From: an uncultured Tateyamaria sp.
GTDB lineage: Bacteria; Pseudomonadota; Alphaproteobacteria; Rhodobacterales; Rhodobacteraceae
Reading direction: 5' to 3'
Assembly (NCBI RefSeq): GCF_947488715.1
Contig: NZ_CANLAG010000003.1
Location: 186,001 to 250,000, forward strand
Length of the DNA: 64,000 bases
Positions 11,182-20,505 of this stretch are shown here, one piece after another; positions within the stretch are counted from its first letter, which is position 1; every line of letters begins with the position of its first letter. The translations under genes were made by a program, and so were the position numbers. Below the pieces are notes generated by a model, which saw only the letters and a program-made list of their open reading frames with translations, searched no databases and had not been told where the DNA came from.

Positions 11182-11993
11182 TTGATCAGCGGAACCCCGG
11201 TTGCCTCTTGCAGCCACTGCGCCTCGATGGCCGCCAGCGTGCCGTTCTCGGTCATCGCCGCCAGCGCCTCATCCACACAGGCCTTCAGCGCAGAACCCTC
11301 GGGCATCAGCATGCCGAACTGGTCCGGGTTCTCGGCGGCTGCGGGGTCGAACTGGCCCAGCACCACGCCATTGTCCATCAACACCGCGGCCGTGAACAGC
11401 GCGGTGGGCAGGTCGAACAGGGCGGCATCAATCTGGCCCGCCTTCATGGCGGCGGTGATGTTGGCATTGTCGTCATAGACCAGCGGGCTCTGGCTCGGCT
11501 GGATCTGTTCCATCACGACGGGCAGGGCGGTGGTCGACGCCACAACGCCCCATTTCAGGCCCTTGAGGCTTTCCATTGTGGCGGTGGCCCCGCCTTCGAC
11601 CACGGGCGTCGTGGTCATCACCGCCTGCGGCGCGGTGTAGTAGGGGGCCGAGAAGTCGACCACCTTGTCGCGCTCTGCGGTGATGGAATATTGCTGCATG
11701 TTCAGGTCGAAATTCTTGGCGCCGGGCTGGATCGCCTCGTCAAAGGACGTGCGCACCCATGTCACCGCATCGGCGGCAAATCCCATCTCTTCGGCCAGCG
11801 CATAGGCCACGGCGGCCTCGAACCCTTCGCCCGCTTCGGGCGCATCGTTCAGCACCCAGGGGTAATAGGCCGGGTTGCCCGTGGCGATGGTCAGCGTCCC
11901 GTCGGTCAGCGTCTTGCCCGCAGCGCAGTGGCCCGCGGCAAAGGCGCCGGTGGCGGCGAGGCTCAGGATGGTGGCGGTCAGAAAGGTCTTCAT
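11178..11993 (-). CDS. Polar amino acid ABC transporter, substrate-binding protein
   Basis: A 271-residue periplasmic binding protein of the family 3 type (PBPb fold). A signal peptide (MKTFLTATILSLAATGAFA) is followed by LTIATGNPAYYPWVL and by FDLNMQQYSITAERDKVVDF, the usual family-3 signature region. Start is the ATG at 11993 with GGGGAG eight bases upstream; the open frame extends to 12119 without support. First gene of the transporter operon, divergent from the desaturase gene. Mature protein begins AGHC, so Ala-Gly-His rather than a lipobox. Confidence 0.92.
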   Translation of the reverse strand: MKTFLTATILSLAATGAFAAGHCAAGKTLTDGTLTIATGNPAYYPWVLNDAPEAGEGFEAAVAYALAEEMGFAADAVTWVRTSFDEAIQPGAKNFDLNMQQYSITAERDKVVDFSAPYYTAPQAVMTTTPVVEGGATATMESLKGLKWGVVASTTALPVVMEQIQPSQSPLVYDDNANITAAMKAGQIDAALFDLPTALFTAAVLMDNGVVLGQFDPAAAENPDQFGMLMPEGSALKACVDEALAAMTENGTLAAIEAQWLQEATGVPLIK

Positions 11994-12111
11994 GCGATGT
12001 CTCCCCATGTGATTGCGGTAATACTCCGCCAAGCCGTCAAAGGTGTCCAGCCCGTTCGGATCCCGCGCGAAACGATTGACCGGGCCTGCCGTGTTTTCTA
12101 GCGTCCGGGGT

Positions 12112-13164
12112 ATGGACACGCGCTATTCCCTCACCGACAGCACGCCCGCGCTGCAAACGCCCAACTGGTTCCGCCCTCAGGTCGACAAGGACGCGATGCG
12201 GGCGCTGATGCAGAAATCCGACGCGATTGCGGGGCGCGATGCGCTGCTGTGGCTGGGGATCATGGCGGTCTGCGCGGCGATTGGCATCGCGCTCTGGCCA
12301 TCGTGGTGGTCCGCGCCGTTCTGGTTTGTCTACGGGGTCATGTATGGCTCGGGCGCGGATGCGCGCTGGCACGAATGCGGCCACCGCACGGCGTTCAGGA
12401 CCGAGTGGATGAACAACGCCGTCTATCACATCGCCAGCTTCATGCTGTTCCGCAACCCGTATGTCTGGCGGCACAGCCACGTGCGCCACCACACCGACAC
12501 CATTGTCGTCGGGCGCGACCCGGAAATTCAGGCGATGCGCCCGCCCGATCTGGGGCTGCTGATGCTGAACGTGTTCGGGCTGGTCGATGGCTGGCACATG
12601 ATCCGGCGCATGGTCCTGCACGCGCGGGGGCGGTTGCATCCGGGCGAGGAGACCTATGTCCGCGACGGCGACCGCGCACGCATCACCCGCGTGGCCCGCA
12701 TCCATCTCGGCTTGCACGGGGCAACGCTGCTGCTGGCGCTGTGGATGGGGTCGATCCTGCCGCTGATGGTGATCGGGCTGCCTGCGTTCTACGGCGCGTG
12801 GCACCGGGTGATGACGGGGGTGCTGCAACACCTGGGCATGGCGGAAAACGTCTCCGACCACCGGCTCAACACCCGCACCGTGCTGATGAACCCGGTCAGC
12901 CGGTTTATCTACCTGAACATGAACTACCACGTCGAACACCACATGTTCACGATGGTGCCATACTATAACCTGCCGGCGCTGCACGAGATCGTCAAACACG
13001 ACCTGCCCGCGCCCGACCCGTCACTGGCCGCGGCCTTCGGGCGGCTGATCCCGGTGCTGCGCAAACAGTTGCGGTACAAGGATGCGGTGATCGTGCCGGA
13101 CCTGCCCGAAGGGGCCACGCCCTACCGGGACGAGGTCAACGCCCTGCTGCCCCACGCCATCTAG
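12112..13164 (+). CDS. Membrane fatty acid desaturase family protein
   Basis: A 350-residue di-iron desaturase/hydroxylase-fold membrane protein. The three histidine boxes are visible: HECGH (87-91), HSHVRHH (121-127) and HVEHH (273-277), separated by hydrophobic helices. The family inserts double bonds or hydroxyl groups into acyl chains in the inner membrane; the substrate is not certain and carotenoid or other lipid hydroxylation is possible. Start is the ATG at 12112, although the frame is open from 12043. It converges on prs with only three bases between stop codons. Confidence 0.85.
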   Translation: MDTRYSLTDSTPALQTPNWFRPQVDKDAMRALMQKSDAIAGRDALLWLGIMAVCAAIGIALWPSWWSAPFWFVYGVMYGSGADARWHECGHRTAFRTEWMNNAVYHIASFMLFRNPYVWRHSHVRHHTDTIVVGRDPEIQAMRPPDLGLLMLNVFGLVDGWHMIRRMVLHARGRLHPGEETYVRDGDRARITRVARIHLGLHGATLLLALWMGSILPLMVIGLPAFYGAWHRVMTGVLQHLGMAENVSDHRLNTRTVLMNPVSRFIYLNMNYHVEHHMFTMVPYYNLPALHEIVKHDLPAPDPSLAAAFGRLIPVLRKQLRYKDAVIVPDLPEGATPYRDEVNALLPHAI

Positions 13165-13167
13165 GCG

Positions 13168-14187
13168 TCACTCGGCGGCGTACATCCCGTCATAGATCGG
13201 CGACAGCGTCTCGGCCTCGAACAGGGACGACACGGACGTGCCGTGCCAGATGTTCAGGATCGCCTGCGCAAAGACAGGGGCCGTGGGCACGATGCGGATA
13301 TTGGGTGCGGATTTCACCGGATCGGTGGGCTGGATGCTGTCGGTGATGACCAGCGATTTCATCACCGAATTGGTCACACGTTCCACCGCCGGGCCGGACA
13401 TCACGCCGTGCGAGATGTAGGAATGCACTTCCTTTGCGCCGTTCTCGACCAGCACCTCGGCGGCCTTGCACAGGGTGCCCGCAGTATCGACCATGTCGTC
13501 GATGATCAGACACACCTTGTCCTTCACGTCGCCAATCACGGTCATCTCGGCAATCTCGCCGGGTTTCTCGCGGCGCTTGTCCACAATCGACAAGGGCGCG
13601 TTCAGCCGTTTGGCCAACTCGCGCGCCCGCGCCACACCGCCCACATCCGGCGACACGATCATCAACTCGTCCATGCGGCCCGCAAACTGCGTCTTGATGT
13701 CCAGCGCAAAGATCGGCGAGGCATAGAGGTTGTCCACGGGGATATCAAAGAACCCCTGGATCTGCGCTGCGTGCAGGTCCATCGTCAGCACCCGTTCGAT
13801 CCCCGCACCGACCAGCATGTTCGCCACCAGCTTGGAGGAAATCGGCGTGCGCGCCTTGGTGCGCCGATCCTGACGGGCATAGCCGAAATAGGGGATCACC
13901 GCCGTGATGCGTGCCGCCGACGACCGGCGCAGCGCGTCACACATGATCAACAGTTCCATCAGGTTGTCATTGGCCGGGTTCGACGTCGGCTGAATGATGA
14001 ACATATCCTCGCCGCGCACGTTCTCGAACACTTCGACAAAAATCTCGCCGTCGTTGAACCGTTCCACACGGGCATCGACCAACCCCACATTGACCCCCCG
14101 GTGCAGCGACATGCGCCGCGCGATCGCCTTGGCCAACGGCAGGTTGGCATTCCCCGAAATTAGCTTCGGCTCTTCGATATTCGGCAT
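13168..14187 (-). CDS. prs: Ribose-phosphate pyrophosphokinase (PRPP synthetase)
   Basis: A 339-residue enzyme making PRPP from ribose 5-phosphate and ATP, the entry point for purine, pyrimidine, His, Trp and NAD synthesis. Family hallmarks: [11 protein letters not shown] near the start, [10 protein letters not shown], the flexible-loop region [21 protein letters not shown] (the PRPP synthetase signature) and the PRPP-binding loop [11 protein letters not shown]. It is slightly longer than the E. coli enzyme (315) owing to its N- and C-terminal ends. Stands alone, with its own upstream region at 14188-14290. Confidence 0.97.
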   Translation of the reverse strand: MPNIEEPKLISGNANLPLAKAIARRMSLHRGVNVGLVDARVERFNDGEIFVEVFENVRGEDMFIIQPTSNPANDNLMELLIMCDALRRSSAARITAVIPYFGYARQDRRTKARTPISSKLVANMLVGAGIERVLTMDLHAAQIQGFFDIPVDNLYASPIFALDIKTQFAGRMDELMIVSPDVGGVARARELAKRLNAPLSIVDKRREKPGEIAEMTVIGDVKDKVCLIIDDMVDTAGTLCKAAEVLVENGAKEVHSYISHGVMSGPAVERVTNSVMKSLVITDSIQPTDPVKSAPNIRIVPTAPVFAQAILNIWHGTSVSSLFEAETLSPIYDGMYAAE

Positions 14188-14293
14188 GTGTCTTCCCCGG
14201 GCAGCATCGAATGTGACAGATTCGTGATGTTGACACCGCTTAACACGGGCGTACCGTCGCGCGAAGCCAAAGACCCCGAACCGGAGAAATTTA

Positions 14294-14893
14294 ATGCCCC
14301 ATATCGACTATTACTTTGCGACACTGTCCCCCTACGCCTACTTGGCCGGGAATCGGTTCGAAGTGGTTGCTGCAAAACACGATGTGACGGTGACGTACAA
14401 ACCGCTCGACATCATGGCCCTGTTTTCGCGCACGGGCGGCACCCCGCCCAAGGACCGGCACATCAACCGCATCGAATACCGGGCGCAGGAACTGGTGCGG
14501 CAGGCCAAGAAATACGAGATGCCGTTCAACCTGAAACCCGCCCACTGGCCGACCAATGCGGCCCCGTCGTCCTACGCCATCATCGCGGCGCAAAACGCAG
14601 GCGGTGGTGATCTGGGCGCGCTGGTCCAGGGCGTGCTGCGCGCCGTCTGGGCCGAGGACAAGGACATCGCGCAGGACGATGTGGTGAAATCCTGCCTCGA
14701 GGCCGCAGGGTTCGACCCCAGCCTTGCCGACAGCGGCCTTTTGAGTGGCGCAGAAACCTACGCCGCCAACCTCGAAGAGGCGATCGACAAGGGGGCCTTT
14801 GGCGCGCCCTTCTACATCGTTGACGGGGATCAGCGGTTCTGGGGCCAGGACAAGATCGAAGACCTCGACCTGCACCTCTCTGGCAAGCTGTGA
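14294..14893 (+). CDS. 2-hydroxychromene-2-carboxylate isomerase (DsbA-fold, kappa GST-like)
   Basis: A 199-residue thioredoxin-fold protein of the NahD/GST-kappa family. LSPYAYL at residues 11-17 supplies the active-site Ser in place of the usual Cys. GAPFYIVDG gives the cis-Pro loop and FWGQDKI the family C-terminal motif. The naphthalene-pathway enzyme isomerises 2-hydroxychromene-2-carboxylate using glutathione, but many roseobacter copies have no linked aromatic pathway, as here. Its end overlaps the following hydrolase gene as GTGA, so the two are co-translated. Confidence 0.88.
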   Translation: MPHIDYYFATLSPYAYLAGNRFEVVAAKHDVTVTYKPLDIMALFSRTGGTPPKDRHINRIEYRAQELVRQAKKYEMPFNLKPAHWPTNAAPSSYAIIAAQNAGGGDLGALVQGVLRAVWAEDKDIAQDDVVKSCLEAAGFDPSLADSGLLSGAETYAANLEEAIDKGAFGAPFYIVDGDQRFWGQDKIEDLDLHLSGKL

Positions 14894-15687
14894 TCCCACA
14901 CATCCACCGCCGGACCTTCGGGTCCGGCGCGCGGCCCGTGCTGGCCATCCACTGTTCGCTCGCCCATTCCGGCGCGTGGCGGGGGCTGGCGCAGCACATG
15001 GGCGACCACCTCACCCTGCACGCCTTCGATCTGCCGAACCATGGCAAGTCCGGCGATTGGGACGGGCAGGGGATCATGCACGACACCGCCACCGACATGG
15101 CCCTGTCGGTGCTGGGCGACATCGGCCCCGATCCCATCGACCTTATCGGCCACAGCTTTGGCGCGACCGTCGCCCTGCGGCTGGCCATCGAACATGCCGA
15201 CCGCGTGCGCAGCGTTGCGATGTACGAGCCGGTTTATTTCGCGCCCGCAATCGCCGACGACCCGACCTTTCTGCCCCGCTACAAACAGGACACGGCGACC
15301 TTTGATGCGGCCATCGCAGCGGGCAATACCGAGGCCGCCGCGCGCGCCTTCAACGCGACATGGGCCGAAGGTCCGGCCTGGGATGACATCCCGGCCCTGA
15401 CCCGACAGTACATGGCCGACCGCATCCACTTCGTCACGCACTCCGCGCCGTTTCTGGTGGACGACAGCGCGGGCCTGCTTGGCCCCCGCCGCTTTGATGC
15501 CGCCACCATGCCCGCGCTGCTGATCGCAGGGGCCCGGTCCAAAATGGCCGCACCCGTGAACAACGCGATCGCGCGGCGTTTGCCCAACGCCACGAACATC
15601 ACACTGCCTGATGTGGGACATATGGGGCCCATCACCCACCCGGATGCAGTGGCCGCTGTGTGGCTGGACCTGCTGGGCAGGACCTGA
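14890..15687 (+). CDS. Alpha/beta hydrolase
   Basis: A 265-residue alpha/beta-hydrolase fold protein. The nucleophile elbow GHSFGA puts Ser at residue 89. HCSLAHSGAWRGLA near residue 21 provides the oxyanion region, and the late segment LPDVGHMGPITHP provides the catalytic His. GTG start overlaps the stop of the isomerase gene. Substrate unknown; it could be an esterase, lactonase or epoxide-hydrolase relative. Confidence 0.87.
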   Translation: MIPHIHRRTFGSGARPVLAIHCSLAHSGAWRGLAQHMGDHLTLHAFDLPNHGKSGDWDGQGIMHDTATDMALSVLGDIGPDPIDLIGHSFGATVALRLAIEHADRVRSVAMYEPVYFAPAIADDPTFLPRYKQDTATFDAAIAAGNTEAAARAFNATWAEGPAWDDIPALTRQYMADRIHFVTHSAPFLVDDSAGLLGPRRFDAATMPALLIAGARSKMAAPVNNAIARRLPNATNITLPDVGHMGPITHPDAVAAVWLDLLGRT

Positions 15688-15770
15688 AAACTGCGGCATA
15701 TCGACCCGCGTTAACCACTTTTATTTACGATTTATCAAGGCCTTGGCCGAAATGTGCAGTCTCGGGCTGA

Positions 15771-15835
15771 AACTGTACATTTTACCGAGATGGCTGCGAA
15801 ACTTGCCCCGTGTGCGGCGCACAAACTGTACAGTT
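15771..15835. promoter_or_regulatory. Pair of AACTGTACAgtt-like dyads in a convergent intergenic gap
   Basis: AACTGTACAGTT at 15824-15835 is a perfect 12-base palindrome, and AACTGTACATTT at 15771-15782 matches it in 10 of 12 positions; they are 53 bases apart, about five helical turns. Both genes around this gap end here, so the sites are not in front of an obvious promoter. They could serve an unannotated small RNA or be chance. Confidence 0.35.
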
Positions 15836-15924
15836 CAGGCTTGCAAACTGCTCGGTTATACGCCCCGCGTGCGCGGTTTGTGGACGTCGCATGCGCGCAA
15901 AGGCCCGGTTAACGGACCGACCGC

Positions 15925-16395
15925 TCAGGTCGGCTCGTCGATGATGTGATCTTCCCAATCGTCATCGGCCACGTCGAATTCGCTCACCGTCCGCCCGCGC
16001 ATCGACATGCCCGCATCATGCACACTCTCCGGCGTGCCTGAGATCAGCGGATGCCAGTCAAAGAGCGGCTGCCGGTGATACACCAGCCGGTAGGCGCAGG
16101 TCTGCGGCATCCAATAGAGGTGGTCTTCGATATTCGACGGCTTCAGCACGATGCAGTCCGGCACGAACTGGTGGCGGGTGTCGTAATGCGCGCAAAGACA
16201 TGTGTCATCGTCCAGCAGACGGCACGCCACACGGGTCAGCGCCACCTCGCCGCTGTCCTCGTCCTCCAGCTTGTTCAGGCAACACTTGCCGCAGCCGTCG
16301 CACAGCGCCTCCCACTCCTTGCGGGACAGTTTGGAGATCGGTTTTTTCTCCCAAAACCGGGGGCTTAGCCCGTCGCGGGGGATCGGATCGCTCAT
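15925..16395 (-). CDS. YcgN family cysteine-cluster protein
   Basis: A 156-residue protein of the YcgN/UPF0260 family. Cysteines sit at 32, 35, 38, 39, 58, 66, 68, 81 and 100 (CDGCGKCC, then CRLLDDDTCLC), a pattern that suggests a metal or Fe-S centre of the CxxCxxCC type. Function unknown. The start codon overlaps the ribF stop as ATGA, so it is the last gene of a leftward HAD-MaoC-ribF-YcgN group. A small hairpin (CCGACC, GCTCA, GGTCGG, 15917-15933) lies over its 3' end. Confidence 0.9.
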   Translation of the reverse strand: MSDPIPRDGLSPRFWEKKPISKLSRKEWEALCDGCGKCCLNKLEDEDSGEVALTRVACRLLDDDTCLCAHYDTRHQFVPDCIVLKPSNIEDHLYWMPQTCAYRLVYHRQPLFDWHPLISGTPESVHDAGMSMRGRTVSEFDVADDDWEDHIIDEPT

Positions 16396-17324
16396 AGGGC
16401 GGCCAGAATTGCACGGGCCTGCGCGCTGTCGGCATCCATCTGGGTGATCAGCGCCTCAAGGCTGTCGAATTTCTCCTCGCCCCGCAGATGTTCGACCAAC
16501 GCCACGGACACCGGCGCGCCATAAAGATCGCCAGAGAAATCAAAGACATAGGTTTCCAGATTGGGCAGGTTTTCCCCGAACATCGGGCGTACGCCCATGG
16601 ACGCCACGCCGTGATACGCGCCCTTGTGTGGCCCGTCCAACACATTGAAAAGAACGGCATAAACGCCAAAAGCTGGCGGATGCAGCCCTTCGATGGACAT
16701 GTTCGCGGTTGGGTAGCCCAGCGTGCGGCCCCGCTGTTCGCCGCCGATCACCGGCCCTTCGATCCGGTGCCAATGGCCCAGCATGTCGGCGGCGTCCCTT
16801 GGCCGTGCTTCGGTCAATGCGGTGCGGATGGCTGTGGACGACACCGTCTTGTCGCCCCGCGCCAGCAGTGGTGCCACCGTAACGCCAAACCCCATCTGAT
16901 CGCCGAACCGCACCAGATCCTGCGCCGTGCCTGCGCGCTTTTTGCCAAAGCAGAAATCCGCCCCCACAACCACATGCGCCAGCCCAAGACCGTCACAGAT
17001 CACGTCGCGTGCAAATTCCTCTGGGCTGAGGCCCGCGAGGCCAGAATGGAAAGGCAATTCAAAGAGATAGCGGATGCCGATCTTGTCCAATCGGCTGGCC
17101 CGCGCGGCCTGGCTCATCAGGCGAAAGGGCGGGGCGTCGGGGGCAAAATACTCGCGCGGATGTGGCTCAAAGGTCAGCACGCCCAAGGGGGCATCGGGCG
17201 CTGCGGCCTGTGCCAGGTCGATCACCGTCCGGTGGCCCACATGCACGCCGTCGAAATTCCCGATCGCCACGCTCGCGCCGCGATCGCTTGGGTCCACAAA
17301 CTGATAGTCGCGAATGATCTTCAT
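16392..17324 (-). CDS. ribF: Bifunctional riboflavin kinase / FAD synthetase
   Basis: A 310-residue bifunctional enzyme turning riboflavin into FMN and then FAD. The N-terminal nucleotidyltransferase domain has GNFDGVHVGH at residues 22-31 and the later ISSTAIR-type segment (here VSSTAIRTAL). The C-terminal kinase domain has GRTLGYPTANM and the NLETYVFDFSGDLYG stretch. Full family length. Four-base overlap with YcgN downstream; the MaoC gene lies 67 bases upstream in the same direction. Confidence 0.97.
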   Translation of the reverse strand: MKIIRDYQFVDPSDRGASVAIGNFDGVHVGHRTVIDLAQAAAPDAPLGVLTFEPHPREYFAPDAPPFRLMSQAARASRLDKIGIRYLFELPFHSGLAGLSPEEFARDVICDGLGLAHVVVGADFCFGKKRAGTAQDLVRFGDQMGFGVTVAPLLARGDKTVSSTAIRTALTEARPRDAADMLGHWHRIEGPVIGGEQRGRTLGYPTANMSIEGLHPPAFGVYAVLFNVLDGPHKGAYHGVASMGVRPMFGENLPNLETYVFDFSGDLYGAPVSVALVEHLRGEEKFDSLEALITQMDADSAQARAILAAL

Positions 17325-17391
17325 GGCCCTTGCCTAGTCCCGCGCACAGGCGAGGGCAAGATGCAGTTTCCCACCAACCGGCGGGGCCGTG

Positions 17392-17835
17392 TCAGTCGAA
17401 CTTGCGCGACGGCGCCAGCACCGTGGCCTCGCCGATCAGAACCTTTTTGCCATCCACCGCACAATGGCAATCCAGACGCACGCGCCGCTTGGCAAAGTCG
17501 ATGTCGATCACCTTGACCTCGGCATAGACCATGTCGCCGGGGCGCACAGGGGCCAAGAACTTCAGCGACTGGCCCATGTAAACGGTCCCGTGGCCCGGCA
17601 ACTGCTCCCCGATTACGGCAGAGATCAGACCGGCGGTCAGCATCCCATGCGCAATGCGCCCGGCAAAGATCGTGTCGCGGGCATAGGCATCATCCATGTG
17701 CACCGGATTGTGGTCGGTGGACACTTCGGCAAACATCTCGATGTCGCGGTCCGTCACCTGTTTGCGCAGGTGGCGGGTCATGCCCATCTCGATATCTTCG
17801 ATGCAGATTGTGCCGCGCGGCAGGTTGTCCAACAT
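17392..17835 (-). CDS. MaoC-like (R)-specific enoyl-CoA hydratase
   Basis: A 147-residue hot-dog-fold hydratase of the PhaJ type. The hydratase-2 motif is clear: STDHNPVH at residues 39-46 with catalytic Asp41 and His46, followed by FAGRIAHGML. The family hydrates trans-2-enoyl-CoA to (R)-3-hydroxyacyl-CoA, feeding polyhydroxyalkanoate synthesis or other CoA-ester chemistry. I use the ATG at 17835 with GGAG seven bases upstream; the open frame reaches 17877. Confidence 0.88.
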   Translation of the reverse strand: MLDNLPRGTICIEDIEMGMTRHLRKQVTDRDIEMFAEVSTDHNPVHMDDAYARDTIFAGRIAHGMLTAGLISAVIGEQLPGHGTVYMGQSLKFLAPVRPGDMVYAEVKVIDIDFAKRRVRLDCHCAVDGKKVLIGEATVLAPSRKFD

Positions 17836-17923
17836 GTCAGGCTCCGGTAACTTTCTGACCGCAAGCGCGGCGTTCACGCAAGGTTATTACTTTGCGCGCG
17901 CAGAAAATCAAGCGAAAAGAATG

Positions 17924-18796
17924 TCAGCGCAAGTGCCCTATCGCAAAGGTCGGCGCGCTCATTTCCTTTTGCAAATAGGCGCTTAGCGCATCCGCGTCCG
18001 GCTGGTGCGACGTTTTTGTCTCTTCTGCGGCCAACCCGCCGGAGATGAACAGGGAATCAATGTCCTCACCCATGGCGCCCGCGATGTCCGTCAGCACCCC
18101 GTCGCCAATGGCCAGAATGCCGCTGTCGGGCACGTCCACGCCCAGTTCGAACAACCGCCGCCGTGCCAGATCGTAGATCGGCGGATGCGGTTTCCCGAAA
18201 TAGAGGCTTTCGCCCCCCATCTCGGTATAAAGCTGTGCCAAAGCGCCCGCGCACCACTCGCGCACCTCGCCCCGGTCCACCACGATGTCGGGGTTGGCGC
18301 AGAGCAGCTTCAGACCCAGCTGCTTGGCCATCAGGAATTCGGGCCGCATCGTGTCCGGATCCGCCATGGGATCGCGCGGGCCGGTGCACACGATGCCCTC
18401 CGCCTGCTCCAGCGGCACCATCTCGACGTCGATGGGTTCCTTGATGACGCCGATGGGTTCAAAGAATTTCTCTTCCCCCGGCTGCCCGATGAAATAGACG
18501 TGCGAGCCGACCACACCGCGGAACATCGCCGCGCGCGCACTGTCGCCCGAGGTGGCGATGGTGTCCCACGCGTCATCCGGCACGCCGAAATGCACCAGCT
18601 GCTTGGTCACGCCAGCGCGGGGGCGCGGCGAATTGGTGACCAGCACCACCTTGCCGCCCTTGGCGCGATATGCCTGTAACGCGGCGACCGCCTCGGGCAG
18701 GGCATGCACGCCGTTGTGCACGCACCCCCACAGGTCGACGAACAGCGCGTCATAGCGGTCGGAAATCTCGGAAAGGGCGGTGATGATCTGGGCCAT
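17924..18796 (-). CDS. HAD-superfamily class IIA hydrolase (TIGR01459 type)
   Basis: A 290-residue phosphatase-fold protein related to NagD/PGP. Motif I is DLWGCVHNG with the nucleophile Asp21; the second acidic residue normally two positions on is Trp here, a feature I associate with the TIGR01459 subgroup rather than a mutation. VLVTNSPR is motif II. GKPHPPIYDLA and the late ILAIGDGVLTDIAGA segment supply motifs III and IV. GGAGG lies five bases before the ATG at 18796. Substrate unknown. Neighbours MaoC and ribF share its direction. Confidence 0.87.
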   Translation of the reverse strand: MAQIITALSEISDRYDALFVDLWGCVHNGVHALPEAVAALQAYRAKGGKVVLVTNSPRPRAGVTKQLVHFGVPDDAWDTIATSGDSARAAMFRGVVGSHVYFIGQPGEEKFFEPIGVIKEPIDVEMVPLEQAEGIVCTGPRDPMADPDTMRPEFLMAKQLGLKLLCANPDIVVDRGEVREWCAGALAQLYTEMGGESLYFGKPHPPIYDLARRRLFELGVDVPDSGILAIGDGVLTDIAGAMGEDIDSLFISGGLAAEETKTSHQPDADALSAYLQKEMSAPTFAIGHLR

Positions 18797-18958
18797 AAAG
18801 CCTCCGCAGGTTGAGGTGCGTGCGGTCTGCCACAATGGCGTCCATGGTGAAAGCACCAATGGGCATATCTGCAAATGCCCAGCTTGCCCCGGATCACCGG
18901 GGCAAGCAGTTGTTCATGTCGCCCTATTCCGAAAGGCGCATCTCGCGTCCGTTCAGGT

Positions 18959-19339
18959 TCAGAACTTGACCGCTGTGGCGGTCGCGTTGCGGCTGCCCCA
19001 ACTGATCGGAGAGATTTTGACCTCGCCGACAGTCACGTTGATGATCGCGTCCGCACCCCGTTTGGCCGCTTCCTGGCGCAGACGTTCGATAGCCTGCTCG
19101 CGCGTGGGGTTGGGATGGAACGCCGTCAGTTTGTTCACGTCGATCTCGATCTCACCCAGGCTCGAAAAGGCACGGTTTGGTGCCTCTTCAAAAACCTGAA
19201 TGCTGTCCGGCGTGCTTGGCGCGGCAACCGCTTGCGGTGCTTTCTCGCCGGATGCCGGTACAACGTATTGGCCGTCCTGCACATCACAGGCCGCCACAAA
19301 CACAAGCGCTGCGGCGCAAGCGACAAGGGTCGTTTTCAT
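18959..19339 (-). CDS. Putative lipoprotein with RcsF/YbjQ-like domain
   Basis: A 126-residue product. Signal peptide with a lipobox (VFVAAC, Cys18), so probably an outer-membrane or periplasmic lipoprotein. The mature domain contains SSLGEIEIDVNKL, RLRQEAAKRGADAIINVTVG and ends in a polar strand. This is the arrangement of small alpha/beta domains such as RcsF or YbjQ (heavy-metal-binding-like), but I infer this from pattern only. It follows ppaC by 10 bases and may be cotranscribed with it. Confidence 0.7.
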   Translation of the reverse strand: MKTTLVACAAALVFVAACDVQDGQYVVPASGEKAPQAVAAPSTPDSIQVFEEAPNRAFSSLGEIEIDVNKLTAFHPNPTREQAIERLRQEAAKRGADAIINVTVGEVKISPISWGSRNATATAVKF

Positions 19340-19349
19340 GTGAAGCCTC

Positions 19350-20270
19350 TTACACTTTGAGGTTCGGGATGATCTGTTTCTTGCGGCTCATGATGCCGGG
19401 CAGGACAACGGTGTCGCCTGTCACGGTCGCGTCAAAGCTTTTCTCGGCCACGCCTTTCACCCGGTCGTTGGGGATCAGCATCGTGGCTTCTTCGTTCAGG
19501 ATGTCCACGACGAACAGCAGCACCTCGTCCGCGCCGTCTTCCTTCGCCACATCAACCATGGATGCCATCAGGCTGTCCTTGCGGTCCAGCACCAGCTTGG
19601 GCGCGGTGGTTTCCAAAACGGAGACGCGGAACTGCGTGCCGTCCACGGCGTATTCCTTGCTGTCCATGCGCAGCAGTTCGGCGTCGGAAAACGCGGAGAC
19701 GTCGGATTTCGCCTCGAACATCTCGGAGGCATAGGCCGAGATGTCGACACCCAGATCCTTGGCCAGGTCATGGGCAATCGCGGTGTCTTCCTGTGTCGTG
19801 GTGGGCGACCGGAATTCCAGCGTGTCCGACAGGATGCAGGACAGCATCGCGCCTTTGACGCCCGTGGGCATCTGCGCCATGTCCTTGCCGATCATCTTCC
19901 ACATGATGGTGGCCGTGCAGGCCAGCGGCTCGATGCGGATGTCGATGGGGCCTTTGGTCTCAAGGCCGCCCACCAGCTTGTGGTGGTCGATGATGGCCGT
20001 GATGTCGGCATCGTTGATCGCATCAGGCAGTTCGGCGGGGTTGTTGGTGTCCACGATTACGACGGGTTGGTCGGCGTCCACGGCGTTGATGATGCGCGGT
20101 TTGGGCAGGTCCCACTTTTGCAGCACAAACGCCGCCTCGGTGTTCGGCTCGCCCAGCAGCACCGGCTCGGCTTCGACGCCCTTGATCTCGTTGAGGTACC
20201 ACGACCAGATGATCGGCGATCCGGTGGAATCGGTGTCGGGGGATTTGTGGCCAAATACAAGCGTTGTCAT
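19350..20270 (-). CDS. ppaC: Manganese-dependent inorganic pyrophosphatase (family II)
   Basis: A 306-residue DHH-family pyrophosphatase. FGHKSPDTDS places metal ligands His8, Asp12 and Asp14; the DHH motif appears in AIIDHHKL; the C-terminal DHHA2 domain carries the SRKKQIIP motif that binds substrate. It hydrolyses PPi from biosynthetic reactions. Start chosen at the ATG at 20270 because the family begins exactly here; the frame is open to 20354. A promoter candidate lies upstream at 20308-20335. Confidence 0.96.
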   Translation of the reverse strand: MTTLVFGHKSPDTDSTGSPIIWSWYLNEIKGVEAEPVLLGEPNTEAAFVLQKWDLPKPRIINAVDADQPVVIVDTNNPAELPDAINDADITAIIDHHKLVGGLETKGPIDIRIEPLACTATIMWKMIGKDMAQMPTGVKGAMLSCILSDTLEFRSPTTTQEDTAIAHDLAKDLGVDISAYASEMFEAKSDVSAFSDAELLRMDSKEYAVDGTQFRVSVLETTAPKLVLDRKDSLMASMVDVAKEDGADEVLLFVVDILNEEATMLIPNDRVKGVAEKSFDATVTGDTVVLPGIMSRKKQIIPNLKV

Positions 20271-20307
20271 GTGAATGCGTCCTTCGGGCGGGTATGAATT
20301 TTGCGCC

Positions 20308-20335
20308 CTTATAACAAGGTGTGTGGCCGTGTCAC
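20308..20335 (-). promoter_or_regulatory. Candidate promoter of ppaC
   Basis: On the minus strand, GTGACA (20335-20330), a 16-base spacer and TATAAG (20313-20308) form a sigma70-like pair about 40 bases before the ppaC ATG. Confidence 0.45.
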
Positions 20336-20370
20336 GGGGGGTGTCCCTGCCCAAATGTCGCGGTATGCGC

Positions 20371-20399
20371 TTGACGCATGGCGGCCCGGCCAGATACCG
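20371..20399 (+). promoter_or_regulatory. Candidate promoter of the minigene region
   Basis: TTGACG (20371-20376) followed after 16 bases by GATACC (20393-20398) is a plausible sigma70-type promoter. It would start transcription about 25 bases before the first pentapeptide minigene. Confidence 0.4.
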
Positions 20400-20429
20400 T
20401 TATCGCATCTGAAAAGGAGTGCCCTGCAC

Positions 20430-20447
20430 ATGGACAAACTGGCCTGA
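20430..20447 (+). CDS. Pentapeptide minigene MDKLA, copy 1
   Basis: ATG GAC AAA CTG GCC TGA, preceded by AAAAGGAGT with the core GGAG about 10 bases before the ATG. It encodes only MDKLA. On its own this would be ignored. It is listed because a second, differently worded copy with the same spacing follows 76 bases later. It could be a leader peptide, a ribosome-stalling minigene or part of a small RNA. Confidence 0.35.
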   Translation: MDKLA

Positions 20448-20505
20448 ACCGCACGCCCGTTCCCGCGCCCCTGATGCGCGCCCTTCAGACAGGAGTGATC
20501 TGACA

